Notes: generated from the sequence alone by a model not told the origin. A stretch of 64,000 nt of DNA from Hypericibacter adhaerens (GCF_008728835.1 NZ_CP042582.1:3499001-3563000); one strand, 5' to 3'; shown: positions 1 through 9,488, counted from the stretch's first letter. Numbers and translations: made by a program.

Positions 1-699
1 GACATAAGCGGCCTCGTTCGCCGCCAGATAGACGACGGCGGCAGCGATGTCCTCAGCAGCGCCGAGTCGCCCCATCGGCACGCGCGACAGAAGCTCGGTC
101 TTCTGCTTCTCGTTGAGCGCATCCGTCATGGCGGTGGCGATGAAGCCGGGCGCCACGCAGTTCACGGTGATGTGACGCGACGCGACCTCGGCCGCGAGCG
201 CCTTGGACATGCCGATCATGCCGGCCTTGGAGGCGGCATAGTTCGCCTGGCCCGGATTGCCGGTCACGCCCACGATCGAGGTGATGCCGATGATGCGGCC
301 CCAGCGCCGGCGCATCATGGGCATCAGGAGCGCCCGGCAGAGCCGGAAGGCGGCACCCAGATTGACGTCGAGGACGGCGTTCCAGTCCTCGTCGCGCATC
401 CGCACCGCAAGGCCGTCGCGCGTCAGCCCGGCATTGTTGACCAGGATGTCCACTTGTCCGAGGGCCGCCTCGGCGCTCTTGGCCAGGCTCTCGGCACCAC
501 CCGCCTCGCCGAGATTGGCCGGCAGGACCTTCGCCCGCTCGCCCAGCTCGCCCGCCAGCGCCTCAAGCGCCGCGACCTTCGTGCCGGAAAGCCCCACCTC
601 GGCACCCTGCGCGTGAAGCGCCTTCGCGATGGCACCGCCAATGCCGCCCGAAGCCCCCGTCACCAGGGCCTTCTTGCCCGTCAGATCGAACATGGCCAT
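1..699 (-). CDS. fabG: 3-oxoacyl-[ACP] reductase FabG (3' end beyond window)
   Basis: Short-chain dehydrogenase that reduces 3-oxoacyl-ACP with NADPH in type II fatty acid synthesis (cytosol). Visible marks are the N-terminal TGASGGIGG dinucleotide-binding loop, NNAG, a catalytic-type YAASKAG and the downstream CVAPGFIATAMTD stretch. About 233 codons are present and roughly a dozen C-terminal residues are lost off the left edge. The start ATG at 699 gives MAMFDLTGKK and has GAGG about 5 nt upstream. An ATG at 693 (MFDLTGKK) is the alternative. It follows fabD on the same strand after 63 bp, the usual fab operon order. Confidence 0.95.
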   Translation of the reverse strand, partial: MAMFDLTGKKALVTGASGGIGGAIAKALHAQGAEVGLSGTKVAALEALAGELGERAKVLPANLGEAGGAESLAKSAEAALGQVDILVNNAGLTRDGLAVRMRDEDWNAVLDVNLGAAFRLCRALLMPMMRRRWGRIIGITSIVGVTGNPGQANYAASKAGMIGMSKALAAEVASRHITVNCVAPGFIATAMTDALNEKQKTELLSRVPMGRLGAAEDIAAAVVYLAANEAAYV

Positions 700-762
700 C
701 TCAACCTCGCTTCCTTGAATTGCTCGCTTGTGTTGCCGCTGTCGGGGCGGCGGGGCCGGCGC

Positions 763-1716
763 TCACAGGGTCTTGAGCACGGCTTCGATCTCTTCGGGGG
801 TTCCCGCCGCCTGGCCCTTCAGCTCGCGGTCGATGCGCTTGGTCAGGCCCGTCAGCACCTTGCCGGCGCCGAGCTCGATCAGCTCCTCGACGCCCTGGGC
901 CTTCATCGCCAGGACGCCCTCGCGCCAGCGCACCAGCCCGGTGACCTGCTCCACCAGCAGCCGGCGGATCGTTTCGGGATCGCTGACCGGCTTCGCCGTG
1001 ACATTGGCCACGATCGGCACCACCGGCATCGCGATCGCGGTCCCCGCCAGCGCTTCGCGCATCTCGTCGGCCGCGGGCTGCATCAGGGCGCAATGGAAGG
1101 GGGCGCTCACCGGCAGCATCACGCTGCGCTTGGTGCCGCGCTCGGCGGCGATGGCGACCGCGCGCTCGACCGCGGCCTTGTGCCCGCTCAAGACCACTTG
1201 GCCCGGCGCATTGTCGTTGGCGACGCTCACCACCTCGGACTTGGGACCGGCCTCGCGCGCCGCCGCCGCGATCGCTTCCGCCGCCTCGAGATCGAGGCCC
1301 AGGAGCGCCGCCATGGCGCCCTCGCCCACCGGCACCGCGCGCTGCATGGCGCGTCCGCGCCGCTTCAGAAGCCGCGCCGCATCGGAGAGCGTCAGCGCGC
1401 CCGCCGCCGCCAGGGCCGAATATTCGCCCAGCGAATGGCCCGCGACGCAGGTCGCCTTGTCGGCCAGGGAGAAGCCACCCTCCGAGCTCAGCACCCGCAG
1501 GGCCGCCATGCTGACGGCCATCAGCGCCGGCTGGGCGTTCTCGGTCAGGGTCAGTTCGGCCTCGGGTCCCTCGGCCATGAGCCGGCTCAGCGTCTGGCCC
1601 AGCGCGTCGTCCACCTCCTCGAACACCAGCCGGGCCGCGGGGAAGGCCTCGGCCAGGGCGCGGCCCATGCCGACCGCCTGGGAACCCTGCCCCGGAAACA
1701 CGAAAGCGCGAGCCAT
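763..1716 (-). CDS. fabD: Malonyl-CoA:ACP transacylase FabD
   Basis: Transfers malonyl from CoA to acyl carrier protein for fatty acid chain elongation. The 317-residue length is standard for the family. Visible marks are the N-terminal FPGQGSQ motif, the nucleophile elbow GHSLGEYSAL (Ser95) and the APFHCALM stretch carrying the catalytic histidine. The gene is immediately upstream of fabG on the same strand, so both are probably co-transcribed leftwards. It is divergent from rpsF across 285 bp. Confidence 0.97.
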   Translation of the reverse strand: MARAFVFPGQGSQAVGMGRALAEAFPAARLVFEEVDDALGQTLSRLMAEGPEAELTLTENAQPALMAVSMAALRVLSSEGGFSLADKATCVAGHSLGEYSALAAAGALTLSDAARLLKRRGRAMQRAVPVGEGAMAALLGLDLEAAEAIAAAAREAGPKSEVVSVANDNAPGQVVLSGHKAAVERAVAIAAERGTKRSVMLPVSAPFHCALMQPAADEMREALAGTAIAMPVVPIVANVTAKPVSDPETIRRLLVEQVTGLVRWREGVLAMKAQGVEELIELGAGKVLTGLTKRIDRELKGQAAGTPEEIEAVLKTL

Positions 1717-1836
1717 CTCTATGAAATTCCTGTCTTTTCTGTTCTTGTCCGGAAACGGCGGCCATTGATAGCGGCGCCTCCCCGGCCTGTCCAGTGCCTG
1801 CGGCGATCAGGGCCTGCCCCCGGCCGGCCGAAAAGC

Positions 1837-1864
1837 TTGCGGCGCCAAGGGCAATGTGTATAGT
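1837..1864 (+). promoter_or_regulatory. Sigma70-type promoter of rpsF-rpsR-rplI
   Basis: TTGCGG (1837-1842), a 16-bp spacer and TATAGT (1859-1864) face rpsF. This leaves a 5' leader of about 130 nt. Assigned by consensus match only. Confidence 0.55.
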
Positions 1865-2001
1865 GCGCCGCTCTTCGAAAACTCCTTGCCGGCCAATGAC
1901 CTTGAGGTCGCGTGCCGGCTAGGTCCGGGCGGCTGATGCGAAGGCGATTTCGTCCTTCCCAGCGCCGGGCCATTCAACAGCCATAAGGAGCTGCGAACCG
2001 A

Positions 2002-2565
2002 ATGCCCTACTACGAGACCGTCTTCATCACGCGCCAGGATGCCTCCTCGGCGCAAGTGGAGCAGTTGACCGAAGCCTTCACCGGGATCGTCTCCGCCAAT
2101 GGCGGCTCGGTCACGAAGAAGGAGCAATGGGGACTGCGCAACCTGTCCTTCCGGGTCAAGAAGAACCGCAAGGGCCATTACACCCTGCTCAATATCGACG
2201 CGCCGGCGCCGGCGGTGATCGAGATGGAGCGCAACATGCGCATCAACGAAGATGTGCTGCGCTACCTGACGGTCCGCGTCGAGGCCCTCGAGGAGGGTCC
2301 GTCGGCCATGCTGCAGAACCGCAACCGCGACGGCGACGATCGCGGCGGCCGCGGTGATCGCGGCGGGCGCGGTGGCGACCGCTTCGGCGACCGTCCGCGG
2401 CGCAGCTTCGGGGACCGCGGCGACCGCTTCGGCGGCGAGCGCGGTGACCGTGGCGAGCGCGGCGGCTTCGGCGGCGATCGCGACCGTGGCGAGCGCAGTG
2501 ATCGTGGCGAGCGCAGCGATCGCGAGCCCCGGCACTCGGCCGGCAATGAAGGAGAGCAGGCATGA
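2002..2565 (+). CDS. rpsF: 30S ribosomal protein S6 with long Arg/Gly/Asp-rich tail
   Basis: Small-subunit protein that binds the central domain of 16S rRNA as a partner of S18. Residues 1 to about 100 form the normal S6 fold, beginning [12 protein letters not shown]. From about residue 108 to the end runs a low-complexity tail of repeated [15 protein letters not shown] and SDRGER units, rich in Gly, Arg and Asp. This brings the protein to 187 residues, against about 100 to 135 for S6 in many bacteria. The ATG is preceded by AAGGAG. The stop overlaps rpsR (ATGA), which implies translational coupling. Confidence 0.97.
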   Translation: MPYYETVFITRQDASSAQVEQLTEAFTGIVSANGGSVTKKEQWGLRNLSFRVKKNRKGHYTLLNIDAPAPAVIEMERNMRINEDVLRYLTVRVEALEEGPSAMLQNRNRDGDDRGGRGDRGGRGGDRFGDRPRRSFGDRGDRFGGERGDRGERGGFGGDRDRGERSDRGERSDREPRHSAGNEGEQA

Positions 2566-2822
2566 CCGAAGGCACCCCCACCGTCGTGCGGGCCAGCGGC
2601 CGCCGGCCTTTCTTCCGCCGCCGCAAGACCTGCCCGTTCTCGGGCCAGCACGCGCCCAAGATCGACTACAAGGACGTCCGGCTGCTGCAGCGCTTCCTCT
2701 CGGAGCGCGGCAAGATCGTGCCGAGCCGCATCACCGCCGTGTCCGCGAAGAAGCAGCGCCTCCTGGCCCAGGCCATCAAGCGCGCCCGCTTCCTCGGCCT
2801 CCTGCCCTATGTGCTGAAGTAG
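2562..2822 (+). CDS. rpsR: 30S ribosomal protein S18
   Basis: Small basic ribosomal protein that pairs with S6 on 16S rRNA. The 86 residues contain the family core RRRKTCPF and [12 protein letters not shown], and the C-terminal [12 protein letters not shown]. The start overlaps the rpsF stop by 4 bp. rplI follows after 10 bp, giving the conserved S6-S18-L9 operon. Confidence 0.98.
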   Translation: MTEGTPTVVRASGRRPFFRRRKTCPFSGQHAPKIDYKDVRLLQRFLSERGKIVPSRITAVSAKKQRLLAQAIKRARFLGLLPYVLK

Positions 2823-2832
2823 GAGCCGCGCC

Positions 2833-3447
2833 ATGGAAGTGATCCTGCTCGAACGTATCGAGAAGCTGGGCCAGATCGGCGAGGTCGTGAAGGTCAAGCC
2901 GGGCTACGCCCGCAATTTCCTGCTGCCGCAGAAGAAGGCGCTCCGGGCCACCGAGGCCAACCGCGCCCGCTTCGAACAGCAGCGCCATCAGATCGAGGCC
3001 AACAATCTCAAGCGCCGCCAGGAGGCCGAAAGCGTCTCCGGCAAGGTCGACGGCTTGAACGTGGTGCTGGTGCGCCAAGCCGGCGAGAACGGACAGCTGT
3101 TCGGTTCCGTCAGCCCGCGCGACATCGCCGAGGCGGTCAGCGCCAAGGGCGTCACCATCGACCGCCGCCAGGTGGTGCTGGACAAGCCGATCAAGTCGCT
3201 GGGCCTGTTCCCGGTGCGCGTCGCTCTCCATCCGGAGGTGATCGTGACCGTGACGGCCAACGTGGCGAAGTCGGAGGAAGAGGCCGAGATCCAGCTCAAG
3301 CATGGCGGCTATGTCGGCTCGACCGAAGCCCCGGCCGCGTCGCTCGACGAGCTTCTGGCCGATGCCGAGGCCCAGCTGCCGCCGGAGCTCAAGGAACAGC
3401 ACGACGCCGAGGCCGCCGAAGAAGGGGCCGAGGCCGAGAAGGCCTGA
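2833..3447 (+). CDS. rplI: 50S ribosomal protein L9
   Basis: Large-subunit protein binding 23S rRNA at the base of the L1 stalk. The N-terminal domain begins [16 protein letters not shown] and contains the glycine-rich [17 protein letters not shown] connecting helix and the C-terminal domain follow. After about residue 150 there is an acidic, alanine-rich extension ending EEGAEAEKA, which takes it to 204 residues against about 150 in E. coli. Such tails are frequent in alphaproteobacteria. Last gene of the operon, followed by a hairpin. Confidence 0.98.
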   Translation: MEVILLERIEKLGQIGEVVKVKPGYARNFLLPQKKALRATEANRARFEQQRHQIEANNLKRRQEAESVSGKVDGLNVVLVRQAGENGQLFGSVSPRDIAEAVSAKGVTIDRRQVVLDKPIKSLGLFPVRVALHPEVIVTVTANVAKSEEEAEIQLKHGGYVGSTEAPAASLDELLADAEAQLPPELKEQHDAEAAEEGAEAEKA

Positions 3448-3501
3448 GCCGAGTTTCGGCCGGACCGCCCCTCCCGGGCGGGTCGCCACGACGAGACGAA
3501 G

Positions 3502-3538
3502 GACAGCCGCGATCCCCGGACAGGGGGCCGCGGCTGTC
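3502..3538 (+). terminator. Hairpin after rplI, putative terminator
   Basis: GACAGCCGCG (3502-3511) pairs with CGCGGCTGTC (3529-3538), and CCCC/GGGG pairs further inside. The T-tract afterwards is weak (GTTTC), so this is a strong hairpin but only a probable intrinsic terminator. Confidence 0.55.
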
Positions 3539-3744
3539 GCCGTTTCGGGCTCCCGCGATCCCGCATGAGGGGTCTGCAAACGCTGCATTATCCGACGCGC
3601 CGAACGCCGTTCGCCCGCATGGACAAGGCCGGCGGTTGTGACTAACGTTGCCTGACACGCGATCTTCGCTCGCATGAAACATGCGAGCCGGGTGGGGGCC
3701 CGAGCCAGGATCGCGATTCACCTGGGAAGAGGCATGACGGCGCG

Positions 3745-4971
3745 ATGCTGGCCGCGCAAATTCTGAAGCGTATCGTTCGCGAAGGGCAGATCCGCGTCGT
3801 CGACGCGGAGGGCAAGCTGCATGTGATCGGGCCCGGCCCCGGGCCGGCACCGACCATCCGGATTCACGACCGGCGCCTGCAGCGCCAGCTCTTCTTCAAT
3901 CCGAAGCTCCATTTCGGCGAAGCCTACATGGACGGCCGCCTCACCATCGAGGACGGCACGCTCTATGAGGTGCTCGACATCCTGACCCGCAGCATGGCGG
4001 AGCTGGAGAGCCATCCGCTGCAGCGCCTGCAGCAGATCGTCGGCCGCTGGACGCATTTCATCCATACCCACAACCCGGTGGGCCGCGCGCAGCAGAACGT
4101 GGCGCATCACTACGATCTGTCGGACACGCTCTACGACCTGTTCCTGGACAAGGACCGGCAATATAGCTGCGCTTATTTCGCCTCCGACAACGACAGCCTC
4201 GAGATCGCGCAGGCCAACAAGAAGCTGCATCTGGCCTCGAAGCTGCTGCTGCAGCCGGGCCAGCGCGTGCTCGACATCGGCAGCGGCTGGGGCGGATTGG
4301 GTCTCTATCTGGCCAAGCTCGCCCATATCGACGTGACCGGCGTGACCCTCTCGACCGAGCAGCACAAGGTCTCCGAGCAGCGGGCCAAGGATGCCGGCCT
4401 CTCGGACCGGCTGCGCTTCCACCTGCGCGACTATCGCCACCAGGAAGGGCCCTTCGACCGGATCGTCTCGGTCGGCATGTTCGAGCATGTGGGCACCAAG
4501 CACTACCGGGAGTTCTTCCGCAAGGTGAAGGAGCTCCTGACCGAGGACGGCGTCATGCTGCTGCATTCGATCGGCCGCATGGACCCGCCGGGCTCGACCA
4601 ATCCCTGGCTGCGCAAATACATCTTTCCCGGCGGCTACACCCCGGCCCTCTCCGAGGTGCTCCACGCGGTCGAGGATGTCGGGCTCTGGGTCACGGATAT
4701 CGAGATCCTGCGGCTCCACTATGCCAAGACCCTGCGCGAATGGTACCGCCGCTTCCAGGCGAACCGCGACAAGATCCGTGCCCTTTATGACGAGCGCTTC
4801 TGCCGCATGTGGGAGTTCTATCTGGTCGGCTGCGAGATCGCCTTCCGGAACCTGGGACAGATGGTGTTCCAGATGCAGATCGCCCGCCGCCAGGAGGCCG
4901 TGCCGCTGACGCGCGACTACATGATCGACTTCGAGCGCGCGTTCCAGACCCGCTCGAGCGCGGCGGCGTAA
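3745..4971 (+). CDS. cfa: Cyclopropane-fatty-acyl-phospholipid synthase family methyltransferase
   Basis: SAM-dependent enzyme that adds a methylene bridge to unsaturated acyl chains of membrane phospholipids, often in stationary phase or acid stress. In the 408 residues, the N-terminal lipid-binding region is followed by HHYDLSDTLYDLFLD, which is typical of Cfa. The SAM-binding loop VLDIGSGWGG lies at about 175-184, with GVTLSTEQ and SVGMFEHVG downstream. It stands alone between the rplI hairpin and dnaB. Alternative methyltransferases of the same superfamily exist, but the full-length match favours Cfa. Confidence 0.9.
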   Translation: MLAAQILKRIVREGQIRVVDAEGKLHVIGPGPGPAPTIRIHDRRLQRQLFFNPKLHFGEAYMDGRLTIEDGTLYEVLDILTRSMAELESHPLQRLQQIVGRWTHFIHTHNPVGRAQQNVAHHYDLSDTLYDLFLDKDRQYSCAYFASDNDSLEIAQANKKLHLASKLLLQPGQRVLDIGSGWGGLGLYLAKLAHIDVTGVTLSTEQHKVSEQRAKDAGLSDRLRFHLRDYRHQEGPFDRIVSVGMFEHVGTKHYREFFRKVKELLTEDGVMLLHSIGRMDPPGSTNPWLRKYIFPGGYTPALSEVLHAVEDVGLWVTDIEILRLHYAKTLREWYRRFQANRDKIRALYDERFCRMWEFYLVGCEIAFRNLGQMVFQMQIARRQEAVPLTRDYMIDFERAFQTRSSAAA

Positions 4972-5000
4972 AGGCCAGCGAGACGGGACGAGCTGCCAGT

Positions 5001-5023
5001 CCCTCCCCCTCGCGGGGGGAGGG
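5001..5023 (+). terminator. GC-rich hairpin after cfa
   Basis: CCCTCCCCC (5001-5009), a TCGC loop and GGGGGGAGGG (5014-5023) form a strong stem 30 bp after the cfa stop. No T-run follows. It resembles a single arm of the C-rich/G-rich intergenic repeats at 11.2 and 14.6 kb. Confidence 0.4.
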
Positions 5024-5235
5024 GACGAGGGAAACGAGACCGAGTCGCTCCCGCTTCTCGCATCGAGATTGAGCGGGGAACCAAAGAGCGCAGCAAAATC
5101 GGGGGGCTGCGGGGCACTTGCAAAGGCCCCGCCCGGCGGCGCTAAGTTATCCCCACGTTCCTCGTCAATCGCATCGGCGGGATCGGCGTTTGCGCGACCG
5201 CAGCAGCCGGGTGCGTTGATAGTGTCGGCATCGAG

Positions 5236-6774
5236 ATGGTCGAACGCAACTTCAGCAGCAGCAACATCGCATCGTTCCGCGGCGCCGAGCCGGAGCCCGC
5301 GTCGCTGCGCATCCCGCCGCACAATTACGAGGCGGAGCAGGCGCTCCTGGGCGCGGTGCTCGCGAACAATCACGTCTTCGACAAGGTCAACGAGTTCCTC
5401 CTGCCGGAGCATTTCGCCGACGCGCTCCATGGCCGCATCTACGAGGCGATCGGCAAGCTGATCGAGCGCGGCCAGATCGCCAACATCCTGACCCTGAAGA
5501 ACCTCTTCGACCAGGACGCGGCGCTGATCGATGCCGGCGGCGCGCAATACCTGGCGCGCCTCGCCAACTCGGTCGTCACCATCATCAATGCCGAGGATTA
5601 CGGCCGCACCGTCCACGATCTCTATCTGCGCCGGCAGCTGATCGCGCTGGGCGAGGAGGTGGTGAACGAGGCCTTCCGCATCGATCTCGACATGCCGGCC
5701 TCCGACCAGATCGAGCATGCCGAGCAGCAGCTCTACGACCTGGCCGAGACCGGCCAGACCGAGGGCGAGTTCAAGATCTTCAGCGCCTCCCTCAAGGTGG
5801 CGATCGAGGCCGCCGAGGTCGCCTACAAGCGCGACAGCCATATCACCGGCGTCACGACGGGCCTGACCGACCTGGACCGGCGCCTGGGCGGCCTGCATCC
5901 CTCCGACCTCGTCATCCTGGCGGCGCGCCCTTCCATGGGAAAGACGGCGCTCGCGACCAACATCTCCTTCAACGCCGCCCGGTCCTACCGCGAGACCCTG
6001 GATGCGACCGGCAAGCCGGTCGCGGCCGAAGGCGCCAAGGTCGCCTTCTTCTCGCTCGAAATGTCGGCCGAGCAGCTCGCCACCCGCATCCTGGCCGAGC
6101 AGACCGGCGTCTCCTCGGACCGGATCCGGCGCGGCGAGCTCAAGCAGGAGGACTTCCCCACCTTCGTCCAGGTGGCGCGCGAGCTCTCCGAGCTGCCGCT
6201 CTTCATCGACGACACCCCTGCCCTCACCGTCGGCGCGCTGCGCACCCGCGCCCGCCGGCTCAAGCGCCAGCACGGGCTGGGCATGATCGTGGTCGACTAT
6301 CTCCAGCTCATGCGCGCCTCGGCCGGCAGCGCGCCCGAGAACCGCGTCCAGGAGATCTCCGAGATCACCCGCGGCCTCAAGGCCATCGCCAAGGAGCTCA
6401 ACGTGCCGGTGCTGGCGCTCTCCCAGCTCTCGCGCGCGGTCGAGCAGCGCGAGGACAAGCGGCCGCAGCTCTCGGACCTGCGCGAATCGGGCTCGATCGA
6501 GCAGGACGCCGACGTCGTCATGTTCATCTTCCGCGAGCAGTACTATCACGAGCGCGCCGAGCCGCGGCAGCGCGAGGACGAGACCGAGGACAAGTTCCGC
6601 GAGCGCATGGACCGCTGGCAGGAGCGCGGCGAGCGGATCCACAACGTCGCCGAGGTCAATATCGCCAAGCAGCGCCATGGCCCGGTCGGCACGGTCGAGC
6701 TGTTCTTCGACGGCATGCTGACCAAGTTCGGCGACCTGATCCGCGACGATCACGTCCCTGATGCCCACCGCTGA
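5236..6774 (+). CDS. dnaB: Replicative DNA helicase DnaB
   Basis: Hexameric 5'-3' helicase of the replication fork, which interacts with primase. The N-terminal domain contains PPHNYEAEQALLGAVL (about 28-43). The RecA-like C-terminal domain has Walker A ARPSMGKTAL (about 230-239), FFSLEMSAEQL, the Walker B region MIVVDYLQLM, and the motif carrying QLSDLRESGSIEQDAD. At 512 residues it is normal length. The start is ATG 5236. The 3' end overlaps alr by 14 bp, so the genes are probably coupled. Confidence 0.97.
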   Translation: MVERNFSSSNIASFRGAEPEPASLRIPPHNYEAEQALLGAVLANNHVFDKVNEFLLPEHFADALHGRIYEAIGKLIERGQIANILTLKNLFDQDAALIDAGGAQYLARLANSVVTIINAEDYGRTVHDLYLRRQLIALGEEVVNEAFRIDLDMPASDQIEHAEQQLYDLAETGQTEGEFKIFSASLKVAIEAAEVAYKRDSHITGVTTGLTDLDRRLGGLHPSDLVILAARPSMGKTALATNISFNAARSYRETLDATGKPVAAEGAKVAFFSLEMSAEQLATRILAEQTGVSSDRIRRGELKQEDFPTFVQVARELSELPLFIDDTPALTVGALRTRARRLKRQHGLGMIVVDYLQLMRASAGSAPENRVQEISEITRGLKAIAKELNVPVLALSQLSRAVEQREDKRPQLSDLRESGSIEQDADVVMFIFREQYYHERAEPRQREDETEDKFRERMDRWQERGERIHNVAEVNIAKQRHGPVGTVELFFDGMLTKFGDLIRDDHVPDAHR

Positions 6775-7918
6775 GCCGGGCGATCGCCCGTCCGACACCG
6801 CGGCCGCGCGCCTCACCATCGATCTCGCGGCGCTGGCCGGCAATTTCCGCCTGATCGCCGCCCGCGCGGCGCCGGCCGCGGTCGGCGCCGCGGTCAAGGC
6901 CGACGCCTACGGCCTGGGCCTGGCGCCGGTGGCCACCGCCCTCCACAGCGCCGGCGCCAGGACCTTCTTCGTCGCCTGGCTCGAGGAAGGTATCGCGCTC
7001 CGGCGCCTGCTGCCCGATGCCGAGATCCTCTGCCTCAACGGCCTGGCGCCGGGCGCGGCGGAGGCCTACGCGGCCCACCGCCTGACCCCCGTCCTGGGCA
7101 GCCTCGAAGAGATCGCCGAGTGGCGCGCCACCAGCCATGGCGGCCAGGCCCCCGCGGGCCTGCAGATCGACAGCGGCATGGCGCGGCTCGGGCTCTCGGC
7201 CGAGGAGGTCGATCGCCTGGTCGCCTATCGCAAGCCGCTCGAGGGCCTGAGCCTGACGCTGGTGATGAGCCACCTCGCATCGGGCGACGACCCGGCCGAT
7301 CCGATGAACCTGGCGCAGCGGGCGAGCTTCGAGAAGGATCGCGGCCGGCTCGGCCTCGCCCATGTCCGCAGCAGCCTCGCCGCCTCCGGCGGCAGCTTCC
7401 TGGGATCGGACTTCCATCTGGATCTGGTCCGTCCGGGGGCCGCGCTCTACGGCCTGGCGCCGCTCGCAGGCGAGGCGAACCTGATGGCCCAAGTGGTTCG
7501 GCTGCAAGCCAAAATCCTGCAGGTCCGTCGCGTTGACAGGGGTATGACCGTTGGCTACGGTGCGACCCATCGCACGACCCGGCCGTCGCGCTTGGCGACG
7601 ATCTCCGCTGGCTATGCCGACGGATATCCCCGCTCCCTCAGCAACCGCGGCCATGCCTGTCTGGGATCCGTGCGGGTTCCGGTGGTGGGGCGCGTGTCGA
7701 TGGATCTCCTGACGCTCGATGTGACCGACGCGCCCGCCGATCTCGCACGCCGCGGCGCCTGGGTCGATCTCATCGGTCCGCTTCATTCCGTCGATGCGCT
7801 CGCGACCGAGGCCGGGACCATCGGCTACGAGATCTTGACGGCGCTCGGCCGGCGCTATGCCCGCCATTACCTGCCGGTCGACGGAACCCCGGGGAGCCAG
7901 ACGGGAGCGGCGCCGTGA
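6761..7918 (+). CDS. alr: Alanine racemase
   Basis: PLP enzyme that makes D-alanine for peptidoglycan. The PLP lysine lies in AVKADAYGLG (Lys46). The second catalytic residue, a tyrosine, is in VGYGATHRT, followed by ISAGYADGYPR, and the C-terminal barrel contains GRVSMDLLTLDVTD. The 385 residues fit the family. The start overlaps the end of dnaB, and the stop overlaps the GTG of mlaE (GTGA). dnaB-alr pairing is common in proteobacteria. Confidence 0.96.
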   Translation: MPTAEPGDRPSDTAAARLTIDLAALAGNFRLIAARAAPAAVGAAVKADAYGLGLAPVATALHSAGARTFFVAWLEEGIALRRLLPDAEILCLNGLAPGAAEAYAAHRLTPVLGSLEEIAEWRATSHGGQAPAGLQIDSGMARLGLSAEEVDRLVAYRKPLEGLSLTLVMSHLASGDDPADPMNLAQRASFEKDRGRLGLAHVRSSLAASGGSFLGSDFHLDLVRPGAALYGLAPLAGEANLMAQVVRLQAKILQVRRVDRGMTVGYGATHRTTRPSRLATISAGYADGYPRSLSNRGHACLGSVRVPVVGRVSMDLLTLDVTDAPADLARRGAWVDLIGPLHSVDALATEAGTIGYEILTALGRRYARHYLPVDGTPGSQTGAAP

Positions 7919-8697
7919 CCCAGATCAACGTCCTGCAGCCGATCGGCCGCACCTTCCTCAACGCGCTGGCCGGGCTGGGCCGGCTCACGCTGTTCGCCGG
8001 CTCGGGCTTCATCAATATCGTGCGCCCGCCCTATTACCCGCGCCTCGTGCTGAAGCAGATGATCGAGATCGGCTTCTACTCGCTGCCGGTGGTGGGACTG
8101 ACCGCGATCTTCACCGGCATGGTGCTGGCGCTGCAGAGCTTCACCGGCTTCTCGCGCTTCAGCGCGGAATCCGCGATCCCGAACGTCGTGGTGGTCTCGA
8201 TCACCCGCGAGCTGGGGCCGGTGCTGGCGAGCCTCATGGTGGCCGGCCGGATCGGCGCCGCCATGGCGGCCGAGATCGGCACCATGCGCGTCACCGACCA
8301 GATCGACGCGCTCTCGACCCTCTCCACCAACCCGATGCGCTACCTGGTGGCGCCGCGGCTGCTTGCCGGCGTGACCATGGTGCCGCTCCTGGTGCTGGTG
8401 GCCGACATCGTCGGCGTCTTCGGCGGCTACCTGCTCAGCACCTACAAGCTGGGCTTCAACCCTTCGACCTACCTGCACAACACCTTCGATTTCCTCAAGA
8501 CCGACGACGTGGTGTCGGGCCTGGTCAAGGCCGCGGTGTTCGGCTTCATCGTGGCCCTCATGGGCTGTTATCACGGCTTCCATTCCAAGGGCGGCGCACA
8601 GGGCGTGGGCACCGCCACCACCAACGCCGTGGTTTCCGCCTCCATCCTCATCCTCATCTCCGACTACATCGTCACCGAGCTGTTCTTCTCGCGATGA
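7915..8697 (+). CDS. mlaE: MlaE-family lipid ABC transporter permease
   Basis: Inner-membrane permease of the phospholipid transport (Mla-type) system that maintains outer-membrane lipid asymmetry. The 260 residues have about five hydrophobic segments. The family region runs from TRELGPVLASLMVAGRIGAA to EIGTMRVTDQIDAL. The GTG start overlaps the alr stop and the stop overlaps mlaF. No MlaD, MlaC or MlaB gene follows, so the substrate-binding parts must be encoded elsewhere. Confidence 0.93.
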   Translation: MTQINVLQPIGRTFLNALAGLGRLTLFAGSGFINIVRPPYYPRLVLKQMIEIGFYSLPVVGLTAIFTGMVLALQSFTGFSRFSAESAIPNVVVVSITRELGPVLASLMVAGRIGAAMAAEIGTMRVTDQIDALSTLSTNPMRYLVAPRLLAGVTMVPLLVLVADIVGVFGGYLLSTYKLGFNPSTYLHNTFDFLKTDDVVSGLVKAAVFGFIVALMGCYHGFHSKGGAQGVGTATTNAVVSASILILISDYIVTELFFSR

Positions 8698-9488
8698 TCG
8701 CGAACGGCAAAGCCGGCTCTGTTCCCAAGATCGAGATCCGCGGCCTGACCAAGGCCTTCGGGCGCAAGCAGGTGCTGCGCGGCATCGACCTCGATGTGAG
8801 CCCGCGGGAAAGCCTGGTCGTGATCGGCGGCTCGGGCACCGGCAAGTCGGTGCTGATCAAATGCGTGCTGGGGCTGATCGAGCCCGATTCCGGCTCGATC
8901 AAGGTCGATGGCGAGGAGACGGTCGGGCTCCATGGCGAGGAGCGCGAGCGCGTCATGCGCAAGTTCGGCATGCTGTTCCAGGGCGCCGCCCTCTTCGACA
9001 GCCTGCCGGTCTGGGAGAACGTCGCCTTCGGCCTGATGTCGGCCGACGGCGTCGGGCGCCACGAGGCCAAGGAGGCGGCGCTGCGCAACCTGGCGGCGGT
9101 GGGGCTGGGCCCCGAGGTGGGCGAGCTCTACCCGGCCGAGCTCTCGGGCGGCATGCAGAAGCGCGTGGCTCTCGCCCGGGCCATCGCCCGCAAGCCCGAG
9201 ATCATCTTCTTCGACGAGCCCACCACCGGCCTCGACCCGATCATGGCCGACGTGATCAACGACCTGATCATCAAATGCGTCGGCTCGCTGGGCGCCACCG
9301 CCCTGTCGATCACCCACGACATGGCGAGCGTGCGCCGCATCGCGCACCGGGTGGCGATGATCCACGAGGGCCGCATCATCTGGCAGGGCCCGGTCGGCGA
9401 GATCGACAGCACCGGCAACGCCTATGTCGAGCAGTTCATCCACGGCCGCGCCGAAGGCCCGATCAAGATGCCGGTGCGGCCGCTGTAA
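8694..9488 (+). CDS. mlaF: MlaF-type ABC transporter ATP-binding protein
   Basis: ATPase partner of MlaE. In 264 residues it shows Walker A GGSGTGKSVL, a Q-loop at LFQGAALFDSL, the signature LSGGMQKRVALARA, Walker B IIFFDEPTTGLDP and the switch histidine in SITHDM. LFQGAALFDSL together with LSGGM is typical of the Mla/Ttg2A group. ATG 8694 overlaps the mlaE stop (ATGA), so the two are translationally coupled. Confidence 0.94.
   Translation: MIANGKAGSVPKIEIRGLTKAFGRKQVLRGIDLDVSPRESLVVIGGSGTGKSVLIKCVLGLIEPDSGSIKVDGEETVGLHGEERERVMRKFGMLFQGAALFDSLPVWENVAFGLMSADGVGRHEAKEAALRNLAAVGLGPEVGELYPAELSGGMQKRVALARAIARKPEIIFFDEPTTGLDPIMADVINDLIIKCVGSLGATALSITHDMASVRRIAHRVAMIHEGRIIWQGPVGEIDSTGNAYVEQFIHGRAEGPIKMPVRPL

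Noticed and set aside
5147-5155. TTATCCCCA before dnaB as a DnaA box
   Set aside because: One mismatch to consensus, single copy, and no AT-rich unwinding element; too weak to call an origin or DnaA control.
3718-6897. A 1059-codon open frame on the minus strand across cfa and dnaB
   Set aside because: It is antisense to two clear genes, has no recognisable domain, and such long frames arise from high GC in the third codon position.
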